This document shows, in pieces, positions 24,081 to 57,300 of a DNA stretch of 64,000 nt (the stretch's first letter is position 1; the number at the start of each line of letters is the position of its first letter). The notes beneath the pieces are model-generated. The model did no database searches and was not told the DNA's origin. It worked only from the letters and a program-made list of their open reading frames with translations. This stretch comes from Echinarachnius parma (lineage: Eukaryota; Echinodermata; Echinoidea; Clypeasteroida; Echinarachniidae): NCBI GenBank assembly GCA_037951105.1, contig JBAMJV010007381.1, positions 124,001 to 188,000 of the forward strand, in the 5' to 3' direction. A program made the translations under genes and the position numbers.

Positions 24081-24488
24081 TTAATGGACAAGTAGACCGA
24101 AACCATTACCATAATTACTTCCCTGTATCAATCGTCCAACTATATAGATTCGTCCACAATAACGCTTTCAATTATATACGTGACTGAGAGAATAGGCCTT
24201 TGTCTATCGATTCTTGTCTTGTGATGAATATGAAGGTGTGGTATACAAACCAATGCGATATAATAGAAAATAAACTACAATGTGCCTCAAAAATGGAACA
24301 AGCGGAAGCTACTTTACTCTTGAGGTAATATAACAAGAGATAATATCATTTCAAAATTAATCTTGTTTGGTGTCACCATCATAAACGAGAAAGAACCAAG
24401 CATTACATCTATTTCAGCAACGGGGAAGGGGTGAAGGGGGCGGAGCCACCAAAGGGGAAGGTGCAGAAACGTCATAGTGTATCAAGCA

Positions 24489-25731
24489 TAGGCGCCGGAA
24501 GTGGGGCAGGGGGGGCGGCCGCCCCCCCCCCCCCCCCCCCCAATCCAAAAGGTGGGGGGGGGGGGGGCAAAACACGTTTTGCCCCCCCCCCCCCCCCCCC
24601 AATAAGCCCCCCCCAAAAAAACAAAAAAACAAACAAACAAACAAAAACAAACAAAAAAGAAAGAAAGAAAAAGAAAAGGAAGAAGAGTGGGAAAGAAAAA
24701 ATAAAATGTATGAGCCAATACTTGTTAATTCTAACGTTTAAAACCTAATTCATACATCTATTTTAAGTTTTCGCTGTGCGCTTTGCACGCAAACAAATTA
24801 TCTCAGTTTGTTGTGTAACTTGCGTATGGTACGTCTGGGGTGGGTTTTTCTGTACCGGGCCACGTAGTTCCTGTGTAGGCTGCCATTGCTCTGGCTGTTT
24901 GTGTGACGTGCACCAAATTGCACCATTTCAAGTATATAAATGCAAAATCTTCCCCGTGGGAGGGGGATACCCCCTCCCAAACCCTCCCCCTCTGGCTCTG
25001 CCCCAGCCCTCGGTCGCTTCGCTCCCTCGGGACTCATTTTTGGCTGTAAGCTATGATGTTAGATCATACATACTGTGGCATATGGTTTATGTTTCTATGC
25101 ACCAGTTTGCACCAATTCAAGTATATAAATGCAAAATCTTCCCCATGGGAGGGAGATACCCCCTCCCAAACCCTCCCCCTCTGGCTCTGCCCCAGCCCTC
25201 GGTCGCTTCGCTCCCTCGGGATTAATTTTTGGCTGTAAACTATGTTGTTGGATCACTGTGGCATATGTTTTATGTTTGTATGCACCAGTTTGCACCAATT
25301 CAAGTATATAAATGCAAAATCTTCCCCGTGGGAGGGGGATACCCACTCCCAAACCCTCCCCCTCTGGCTCTGCCCCAGCCCTCGGTCGCTTCCCTCCCTC
25401 GGGACTCATTTTTGGCTGTAAGCTATGATGTTGGATCATACATACTGTGGCATATGGTTTATGTTTTTATGCACCAGATTGCACCAATTCAAGTATATAA
25501 ATTCAAAATCTTCCCCGTGGGAGGGGGAACACCCCCCCCCCCCCCCCCCCCCCGCTCAGTCACGTCGCTCCCTCGGGCTTGGTCGCTTTATCCTCGCAAT
25601 GTCTCACTCTTACCTCTGGCAACCCTGTGAGTGTGGTTGGGCATGAGCCCCTAAACACATAAATCATGAGCCCCCTTAGAGTTTTGCCCCCCCCCCCCCC
25701 CCCCAATCCAAAACTGCTTCCGGCGCGCCTG
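24489..25731. mobile_element. 1.24-kb non-autonomous element with GGCGC-CCGGAAG ends and 10-bp flanking repeat
   Basis: The left end reads TAGGCGCCGGAAGTG; the right end, inverted, reads CAGGCGCGCCGGAAGCAG. GTATCAAGCA occurs directly outside both ends (24479-24488 and 25732-25741). The interior has opposing poly-C/poly-G runs and four tandem repeats. Relatives lie in inverted orientation at 62503-64000. No transposase is visible. The duplication length fits 8-10-bp superfamilies (hAT, Merlin, Mutator), undecided. Confidence 0.75.
24920..25535. repeat. Tandem repeat of about 183-191 bp, four copies
   Basis: Each copy has CAAGTATATAAATGCAAAATC, a run of CCCTCCC, CGCTCCCTCGGGA and GATCATACATACTGTGGCATA. 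The same unit recurs inverted at 62940-63100, 63290-63400 and 63760-63900. Confidence 0.85.
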
Positions 25732-25741
25732 GTATCAAGCA

Positions 25742-26522
25742 CGACCCCACCACCTCTTCTTCTTTCAAATGATATCCAATAGGCTAACAATTAACATTCA
25801 AAATAATACAAAATGATCGTTGTCTTTATTGTACCACTTTTTTAGACACACTATATAGATTGAAATTTCACCCGAAAAAATAGCTGCAGTATATTTTTAT
25901 TTTGCATCAACCATTGTTTTATAGGCATTTAACAAAAGAGCCACACGTAGTTCTCTTTCATCATGTTCATGGAAGATATAATTTCGATTGCCCGTATAAA
26001 TAAATAACAACACTATCGTGTTCGCGTTTCCAATCATAGGCGTACACAAGTCATGTCCAACAACGATGCGTGACAGCTCGCGGTCGAGTGCTAAAAAGCT
26101 ATAGCTGAGTTTAAGGACCTTGATGAAACAAACGACTGATGAATCGATTCGGTTTTCCTTTTTACATTAACTATTATTTCGTGGCGATGTGAGACGCAGT
26201 TCTGCATGGCGAGCGATAACCATAGCAACTGAATCATCACCGATGCATAAACTAAACACAAATATATAAGTTAACCCAGTAAAACAAGGTTCATAACTAT
26301 CCACTGTGACCGTAATGGACATGATGGATGGACGTTGGATCCGACACATCGGTTAATCTGTTCCTCATCATTATAGTTGGTACCTTTCATTTACTGAATA
26401 TTTACTGAAAATACAGACTGAAATCTGTATTTTATATATTTTATAAACTCGATAGCTGTTTCTGATTTCCGTATACTGCTGAGAATTTTCCTTTTTTTTC
26501 CCCGGGTCACCTGCCAGGGGAA
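25742..26522. other. Receptor 5' flank, no gene recognised
   Basis: AT-rich sequence without a convincing reading frame. A possible TATA-like stretch (TATATATTTTATAAAC, 26433-26448 approximately) lies about 80 bp before the receptor start codon; this is a guess from position and composition. Confidence 0.3.
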
Positions 26523-48217
<21,695 letters not shown>

Positions 48218-48296
48218 TTTACCGAAACACGCCGATTTCTGAACGTAAGAAATTATATCTAAGTTCAGGGCGGATATCATATTGTCTCAGCCCTTT

Positions 48297-48302
48297 AATA
48301 AA
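48297..48302 (+). promoter_or_regulatory. Polyadenylation signal AATAAA of the receptor gene
   Basis: The first AATAAA after the receptor stop, 80 bases downstream. Position fits a short 3' UTR; other AT-rich matches follow. Confidence 0.55.
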
Positions 48303-48429
48303 TATAAATTCTAGCAAAAGATTAACATATGGATTACTGTAATCAAATGAACCCTGTATTTACTTCATAAGAACATCTAGTTTTATGGTCTTATGGTAAA
48401 CCATATATGGCGAGGATAATAACAACACT

Positions 48430-48700
48430 GTCTTATAACAATAGTAATGATAATAAAATAACTATATTTATAATCATAATAATGATAATAAGTATCATAA
48501 TAATAATAATGATATTAATAATAATAATTTCATTAATAACACTAATAATAATTAAACAAATCATATAATAACAACAGTGCCTTATAACAATATTAATGAT
48601 AATAAAATAACTTTATTTATAATCATAATAATGATAATAAGTATCATAATAATAATAATAATAATAATAATTTAATGACACTAATAATAATGAAAATCAA
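48430..48700. repeat. (AAT)n-rich duplicated block
   Basis: Two similar stretches (48450-48550 and 48587-48690), each with TAACAA, AATGATAATAA and runs of AAT, follow one another. It is intergenic, just past the receptor gene. Confidence 0.8.
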
Positions 48701-48702
48701 AT

Positions 48703-51700
48703 AGTAATATTTATTATAATGTTAAGGATGATACCAACAAGAACAAATTTCAGTAACGCTGCTGTGCCAGCATAACCAGCAGGACCTGAAAAAGACGGGA
48801 TACTAGAAATCATGAAAAATAGTGTCGGGTGTGACAGACAATCTGTAAAATCAAAAACTTCAAGCCCCTTTCAACCACTAACCAAACTATTCCTAACGGC
48901 TGACGTATCGATTGGAATGAATGTGGGGGACCACCTTTTAGAAATCTTACACATTTCTGAAAATATACCAAAAGGGTATTAAACTTGTTTTTGATGATCT
49001 GTCTATTGGATAAGTTTTACCAAACGCACATTCACATATTTTATTTAAAAGATGGTTGAAACTTGGGGTGGCTGGAGGGCGCCTTGTTGTGTTGACAGCT
49101 GTTTTTGTTTATGCAAACAGCCCTGTAACTTAGACGTTTCTAAAATTCAAGCATCATTTAATTATAACTGTTGGTTTTTAATGCTTTAATCTATTACGGG
49201 TTAATAAACGCTGTACATTCTAAAATTCAGATTATCAGGTCTATTTGGCTATACAAATTGCCGGTTCAAAACTATGTTCAAGAGAACTAGTTGAATATAA
49301 ATTTTAAATCAAAATCAAGCTCAATACAAAATCAATCGGACACAGATTCAACTATAGTGATTCGGTATTAAAAATTAAAAACATCGTGAAATTGTGTTAG
49401 TTATATATTTGTGCGACTGTGATTTTTGTTATGGTATCGTGTTTTCTATCGCTTCAAGTTAATGTATATATATATAGCTCTACATATAATTTGTTTGTAC
49501 ATACAAGATTAATGCTCTCATGGTTAGTGATAATGACTGGCATACAGGCCGAGAAAGGAGGGAGATCGGAGTCCCTGCTGTGAATTTCGAACACGGCACA
49601 GTTTGGGTAAAATATTGAATTCTTTTGGGGTGATAAATTGTAATTTTCCAGAAATATTTGAACTATAATTTATGGTCAACATCAGTTGTCTAGTAGAATT
49701 TTACAGTCTGGATAATTCGGGCCAGTGTATATTGTGTGTCTACGTAGGACTTGTAAAGTACAATCTTAACTCTTAATTGATTAATTGTGCATATTAAATG
49801 TGTAAATAGTTTATCCTTAAGAATGGTAGATAGTTAGTTTATACATATTATTGTATTTTAATTTTCAATCATACTCGAGTATTACTCCAATTGATATTAG
49901 GCCGATGTATGGTACTGGTTTTAAATTAGTATAATTATTCATGTGAGCGAATTTTCTCTGCATTTTCATAACATTATCTTTAACACTCTTATAGTGCCAA
50001 GTGTTGATTTAATCGCATCAAAATCGACTCACAAGGCGACTGGCAACACAGGCAATTACAATTTAATCACTACAACTCTACTGACAATTGTCTTTTTTTT
50101 TCACAATTTGTTTTCACGATCTCGCCTGTCATCTGTCATGGATGGTGATTAATATAAAGACAACTTTGTTATCACTTGAATGATTGGACAATATACTGGA
50201 TAACGTTCCTATAGTTTTGAGACTTCATATAAGCTAGTGAAACTAGTGCATATGACTAGTCACTCAAGTGGGCTAAATATCTACTCAAGATTGTAATATG
50301 TGTTTTGAGAATATCTTTAATGTTGTTGTTCATACAACGTAAACGGTATAATGGATATATTTTGTATTCAAAATACCTAACTGTGAATCTGTATAACTAT
50401 CGTACCCATCTAACATAGATGTTTATATAAACTGTTCAATTCTTTACTATTTATTTGTATATGTAGTAGGTTATTGATTAGTCGCTTATTTTTTTAACAT
50501 GCATATTTAATAAATAACTCTTCATCATTATTGCATTATATCAACCCTCTGAGTGCTAAGTATGAATTGAATCACACATCAACTATTACAAACAAAAATA
50601 CCACTACAACTCGAATGACAGTTGAAAAGTTTGGAGACGCCAGGTATTGATTGAATAACAAATAAACTCGCAAATAAATACATTAAAAACTAAAATACAA
50701 TTCTAAATTGCCTAATGACAGTAGACAAGTTTTTGGATGCAAAGTATGAATTGAATCACAAATCAACTCGCAAACATGAAGAAAAACAACACAATACTTC
50801 TAGTGACAGTTGTCAAATTTTCACATGAATTGCAGTCTTTCGAGTATTGATTATTGACAGCTAAGCACAGCTTAGCGCAATTTAAACATTGTCCTTACAA
50901 TTTATGCCAACTGTGTATTTGGTTTTGATTGATTTAACAATAAAATTATATATTGTCATAGAGTGAATGTGACAAGATTCACTGGCGTAAAAGTTGGGGT
51001 TTACCCCAAGGCTCCCTATGCCATTTAAAAAGGCATTTGGTCATAAATGCTTAAAATTATTGATATCCATTTTTGTGAAGTGAACAGAATTAAGATTTCC
51101 ATCAATTTTAACGTTTTACAAACCTGCTGGGCATAACCCAAATTCCAACATCATAAACCCCTCATAAAAAGTTCCGCAATTCACGTTTGAGCGTTCATAT
51201 CTCTCTTTTTACTTTATCAAAGTTCATGAATTTGGTATCATTGGAAAGCTTGTATTCTTCCCTTTAGATTGATATGACATTTGTTATGAATATGTTATCA
51301 TGTAATGTGCATGACGCCCGAACATGGGGCAAAGTCAAAAGTGAAATGTTGCAAAATGCATTGATATTGTCAACAACGTACCCTCCTTTTGTTTGTGAGG
51401 GGTTTACATATAAAGGAGAGGGGGCAATTTTCGAGAGGGTTTACCCACTCTGATCGGTTGCTTCGATCCACAGAAAGCCCCCTCCCCACCCCACCCCATC
51501 CCACCCCTTAAAAAGAGTTATGTTCATTACTTCACTGACTATAGTCTACATAGGCACTCAGTGGGTTCAAAGTATCTACTGTAATTTATTTATACCTGTA
51601 TTCTGGTAATTTGGTGTGTAAAGTAATCTACGTTTGCATCTACGTAATCTTGTAATAAAGTGTTAGCGTGATCGTGTGTACGACTCGAGCTCAAATGTGT

Positions 51701-52020
51701 ATTTCTTTTGTTTTGAGTAACCAAAAATCAATCAAGATATATTGTTCTCGCATGTATGTTTTGGCAATGCGTAGGCTTTAATCACGAATGTATTTCATAC
51801 ATGAACGTAGAGTGCGATTATGGTATCTATTAACATACCGTATTACCAAACTACTACTATTAACACCAACTCCACCACCATCACAACCACCACCACCACC
51901 ACCTCCACACCGCAATGTTGTCTCTACATTATGCAGATTTAAGACAAATTCAGGATTTGGGTATATATAACAATCTATTTTATGATTTAACAAAACTTTC
52001 ATTGGTTAGGGAGATTCATA
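48703..52020. other. Intergenic, no gene recognised
   Basis: Largely AT-rich. It contains a copy of the AGGGGTAGTTCAG-type repeat (about 48860-49160), a degenerate 90-bp tandem repeat (50565-50830) and a short (CCA)n run (51880-51905). None of the short reading frames has a recognisable motif. Confidence 0.5.
50565..50830. repeat. Degenerate tandem repeat of about 90 bp, three copies
   Basis: TGAATCACAAATCAACTCGCAAA and AATGACAGTTGACAAGTTT-like words recur three times in the same order with many differences. Confidence 0.65.
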
Positions 52021-52270
52021 TACACAATCTACAACTTCAACTAACCTTGAATTATTGACCGATGAGTTTTCGTCCCCGACTGGAGACTTTCTCAATCCTC
52101 TTTTGAATAGAGACACTGGCTACTCACTTTCTCCTGTTCACCCCAGTAATCACAGTGCAACAAAACCAAGATGTGATGAATCCAAGTCACTTGGCTTGAA
52201 AAAGTCTCCAGTCGGGGACGAAAGCTCGTCGGTCAATAATTTAAGGTTAGTTGAAGTTGTAAATTGTGTA
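52021..52270. mobile_element. 250-bp MITE with about 70-bp inverted ends and TA duplication
   Basis: TACACAATCTACAACTTCAA at the left and TTGAAGTTGTAAATTGTGTA at the right start long inverted arms that both contain GTCCCCGACTGGAGACTTT. TA flanks both sides, as for Tc1/mariner-type elements. Confidence 0.85.
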
Positions 52271-52689
52271 TAATCTATTTTATATATCACATTTCTTGTA
52301 TCCTATACCAGCATTAATATAAAATCACAATCTTAAACTTGCAGTGGTTGTGAACTTGTGGTGGGAAAATCACGGAATGTTCGTTCTTCTGCGAGGGTTT
52401 GAAAATATGCTATTAATGAAAGATTATAATTCCCGAGACGCAGTCGATGGACGTATTGTCTTAGAAAATTGCGCGTCAAAAATAGTTCATTTGTGTAATC
52501 AGCAACTTTACGTGAATAACTTCAACATTGTTGTAATACTGTCCTAAACCAGTTGAACACATTGATAGGTAATCCTTCGCAGACTACCTTTTACATGGTT
52601 TGTTTGCCTACTCCGTCAAAGATTTTCATGAATTGTTTGCTTTTCAAGAGACTAGTGAGCAGTTTCATAGGAAGTTCCTAGAAAGAATT

Positions 52690-53120
52690 TATTATAACAT
52701 AATCCATGTATTAGACGAAACTATTTACTATGCTGAATGAAATAAAGACACAAAATCATTGGGTTTTTTTAAGTTAGGTAAATATGTTGATTTTTAATAG
52801 AAACATTTCATTAAATTGATATCAATAGTTAAAACGTTACAATTGAAAGACAGATAATACAGATTGTATAATAAATATGTCCACATTATTAGTTATCCTT
52901 TTTTTAGATCAAAGCTACAATCACATAACATTATTTATTCAACATTTTCGATGATGCAGGACGCTTGAATTGTGGCCGATGATGGCGCCAGTTATGTAGG
53001 ATGTCATTTACGTGCTTCAAATGTATATTTGAAAATTATATCTAAAAGACTGATGCTAAACTTTTCAGCAATAAATATTATCACATAGGATGTAATTATT
53101 AATCATATATGGGTATAAGT
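52690..53120. repeat. Paralogous copy of 19.2-23.4 kb lacking its insertions
   Basis: 52690-52913 aligns with 19190-19445 (shared GAAAGACAGATAA, AAATATGTCCACATTA). 52914-53090 aligns with 22995-23172 (GTGGCCGATGATGGCGCCAGT, ACGTGCTTCAAA). 53091-53120 aligns with sequence just after 23369. The LINE block and the hAT-like MITE in the first copy have no counterpart here. Confidence 0.75.
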
Positions 53121-53639
53121 AAGCATATGTTTGTTAACATATATCATATATAAAATGATGAAGAATGCCTTATGGCATTTATTACATTATGTTTTCGGTC
53201 CAATTTACCAATCTGTTCAATTCATTGTATCCCACACTAACACACGTATCACGGGATCTTATATAGAAAACTTCGTTTTCATAATTCTGATAATAGGAGT
53301 AGTTTTGGTTCATATCAAATCGATTTGATTTTTTCATTTATTTTCTGCATAATCTCATGGTACAAATAATTATAGAAATGATAATTATTGAATATTACAG
53401 AAATTAAGATATATCATGAATGAAAAGCAAAGAGGCAACGACATTTTTGTCCTTATTTTTTGTTTCTGTAGTCAAGTGCAAATGGAAAATATAATTATTC
53501 GGGCTAATGAAATGTACTCTTACGCCCATGGTTTAAATATACCACGACCGCCTTACACAGTTATTAATAATCTCTACGCGTTCTAAAATGAAATTTTCAC
53601 CCGGGTCATCTTACGTACAAAAGCACAACAAACCCGCAC

Positions 53640-54210
53640 AATATAAGTGCTCTTTCAACTCCCTTTGGATCTCTTAAGTAAGGCTCTCACATAAGAGGAA
53701 TGAATAAACGATGTACAGTTCTATACGATATCCGATCCGTATGCGAGTCCCAATTTATTCACCTGGGTAAAGAGCTGCAAATGAGGACACACTGCTTTGC
53801 TTCATGACAAACGAACCTCTGTTGGGAATCGAACCTGCGACCTACGCTTTGGCAGAGGAAAGTCCGAACCAATGTACCACTACACTCACATAATATTTGC
53901 TAATCAATGTGTGAAACAGACGGTTTTTAATAATGTAGTAGTGTTCGATTTATATATAGCGCCTGATTATGATCATCTCTATATAAGCGCTTTACACTAT
54001 TATAGGAAACAATGCCAGTTTGCAAATATTGTGTACACCATCTCCACTCTCTTGGGAGCATTCTAAGCCGGTTCATGGACAATGAAAAGATTATTCACAT
54101 AAATGCTTTCACCTCCTACCGGGTCCCCATTTAAACACCTGGGTAGAGATAAGCAATCTGGATTAATAGTCTTGCTGAAGGATGACCGCAGTGACATACA
54201 CTGGATTCAA
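53640..54210 (-). repeat. tRNA-derived SINE-like sequences
   Basis: The minus strand at about 53887-53805 has a tRNA-like A-box region (TAGTGGTACATTGG) and a B box GGTTCGATTCC. It is followed by a tail with TTTACCCAGGTGAATAAATTGGGA. A related tail (CCGGGTCCCCATTTAAACACCTGGGTAGA, inverted) lies at 54119-54147. A TATATAGCGCC...TATAAGCGCTTTAC segment typical of dispersed repeats lies between them. Confidence 0.55.
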
Positions 54211-54318
54211 TGTCGGACTATAATGTATAGGTGGTATACTAGGTCCTAGTAAAGTAGAATCAACGCTCTTCTCAGCGCTTCGGAATTGACCCGTAGTCGC
54301 GTAGGACGATGACGTCGA

Positions 54319-57300
54319 TCATGCAGGAGTCCTGATAAACCTGAGGGTGAGGTAGGCCAGGAAATTGAACGTCAGGGCGAACCCGGCCAGGACCGTGTGG
54401 TAGGCCCAGAGAGGGAGGTAGAAGCTCACCAGACTAGCGGCTACCGACTCGCCGCTGATGTAGCCCGGCTGAAAGCCCATGCCCGAGTCCGCTAGGCCCG
54501 CTGGTGTGGTGGTACCTGATGTGAGTGATGTGGTGTTGTACTCAGATGTGCATTCTGGATAGTTAGACGGGAAAGTTGTACTGCATCTATACAAACAAAG
54601 ACAAACAATTAAAATCAGATATTACGAAAAAATGGGTGAAATCTGCACCTTCTTTTTGCCACACTGGGTGCACCTTTATAGGCGCAAATTTTCACCTTTT
54701 TAGTAACCAAAAAAGTTGCACCTTTGGGTTAAAGGTGCATCGTTGCATCTTTTGGGAGCAACGTAGCACCCTAACATGCCACTCTGACCACTATAAGTTT
54801 AACGTTGAACCTTCAATACAAAGTGCAACTTTACACCTTACCTACAGGTGCAAAGTTCCACCTTTAAATGAGCTGTCACCTTTGTAAATAAATTTCACCT
54901 TTAAAAGGTTCAACGTCGTGCCTTTTTTGAAAAGGTGCAGAAAAAGTGCTAAGAAATAAAGTTTAACCATTTTGTACAAAATTTATTTTTTCACTTCAAA
55001 TTTTGCTTATCCATTAATAGTTGTCTCAGCGATCAGAAAAATACAAAATAAGATTTTTAAATACACGCGAAGTAAACAAGGATCAACTTTGCACCTACAC
55101 CGGTGCAAACCGTTGCCACACTGGGCGCACCTTAAAAAGTGCAACTTTACACTTTCTGACAAAGTGCTATAGTTGTACCAAATAACTTGAAGGTTAAACG
55201 TTGCACCGTAAAGGTGCATTTTAGAACTCTAAACGTGGAATTATGCACCTTTAAAGGAGCAAAAGTGTGTTAAGCGGTTTGCACCTTTTTCAAAGGTGCA
55301 AAATGGATCCTTTGTTCTTAGTGTGTATAGCACATGAATGATAAGTATTAGAAATGGTGGTATGTAAATACATGATCGAAGTATTGAAATAAAGATGATG
55401 ATGATGATGATGGTGATGGTGATGGTGCTGATGACGATGAAGATGATGATGACGATGATGATGGTGATGGTGGTGATGGTGCTGCTGGTGCTGCTGATGA
55501 TGATAAGTATGATAATAAAGATGGTGAAGATGATTGTGGTGTTGGTAATTGTGGAAGTTGTAAACGTTATATTTCTAGTAAATAAGTTGGTATATACAAT
55601 ATGCTTATATTAATCCGTAAAATCTCAACATACCTCATCGGGTTGGGCACTAGAAGGAAGACATCTGAAACGAGGGCGCCGTACATGTAGGAAGTGAAGC
55701 TTCCGTATCGGATCCACGAGATACCACGAGGCAGAGCGTTCACGTAGAGGGGCCCGGCCAGAAGCATAGAGGACAGCATGGCGATGCTAGAGATCACAAT
55801 AGCTTGTTGTGGAGAGGTCGACAGTGCGCTAATTAAAAGTCCGAGTCCCTTGATTGAAGAAGAAAAAAAAACATTGGAATAAAAAGAATGAGTAGAAAAT
55901 TAAGGTAATACAATGATTCATTGCGAAATATATCAAATTACTGAGAAGTTATTGTGCAGAACTAAAAACTGTCAAGGCCAGAATGAAACTTTTTGTTCTC
56001 TCGGACCCTTTCGGACAAGTAGAATAGAGATTTGTTTCACAATCCTCGAACAAGAACTGAAATGCCAAGAACTAACATAAACGAAACGAAACGAAAAAAG
56101 CAGTAAGGCATGTAGTAAATGTAAACAGAACAATTAAAAAAATAACCAGCACCCTAATTAACCATTAAACTTAAACTGCTAGCTTCGATTTGTATGACTG
56201 CTAAAGTTAACCTGATACCGGGCATGGTCGCGGTAAGAGTGTCCGCCTCAATCACGGGAGGTCCCAGGTTCGAACCCTGACAGTGTCATGCCAACGACTT
56301 TTAAAATGGTACATTCTGGCTTTTACCCATGCGCTAGGCAGTTATAGAATGGAAAAGGTTAGCCCTCTTCCGTATACTTGTAGTGGACATGTCGCCCAGG
56401 GCTTCAGAATCGGAGAGATATGCCCCGCCTTATGTGCTAAATTGGCATACGAATAGGTGATCCATTTACTTCGTCAAATTCTTCCTTGATGGTTGGCTTA
56501 TGGTAACAGCAAAACAGAAATGGGTTTTGATTTGTCAAATGTATCTCTACTATTATGGAGATATTTATGATTGAACTGAAAAGCGTTCCGGAACGTTGTT
56601 TGATTGTAGTCAAAATCAATGGGCAGTAGGTGATCCTACCTGACGATAACTATTTAACACCAATTCTAACTTGTTCACTCGATAAACACTGTTCTTTTTC
56701 GATGAAACGTTCACAAACCATTCACAAGAGTATTACGATGGTATTGGTATTATGATTAACGTCTCAGATATGGATCACTTAAAGGTGCACCTGTAAAGTG
56801 TCTAACTCCACAAAAATTAATTTGAGCTTCCACATATCTCTTCTACCGTGTTGTTTGGCTTATGGTAAGAGAAGAATAAAATAGGGTTAGATCTGTTTAA
56901 ATGCCCCTTTAGTATGACGATATCTATCATTGATAATCATTCAGCTCAAGAGCGTTAATGAACGGTCATAAACCTCATAAACGTCATACAGTAATTCGTT
57001 GTAAAAGCTGACGCAAATTTTCGCTTTTTTAACCATGTTCTTTTTCAATGAAACTTTCACACATCATTCGGACATATCTTACAATGATTTTGGTATAGAA
57101 TTGAAGTCTCAAATGTCATTTTGGGCAATATCTGACACTTTACAGGTGCGCCTCATAATGAAAACTTTCGCGCGTTTGCCCCCCGTGCGAACCGCACGCT
57201 CGCTATAACACGGGAAGTACACATAATTTCAGCTACATTTTCGTAATAAATCATTCATATCTCTGTAAGGAGCGGGTGTTGTACGATGGGGTGAACGGAT

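Noticed and set aside
24414..25790. Many Pro/Gly-rich frames on both strands
   Set aside because: They follow poly-G/poly-C runs and the 190-bp array of a non-autonomous element.
56221..56292. Functional tRNA gene
   Set aside because: A and B boxes and an acceptor stem are present, but the anticodon arm is irregular and a SINE-like tail follows.
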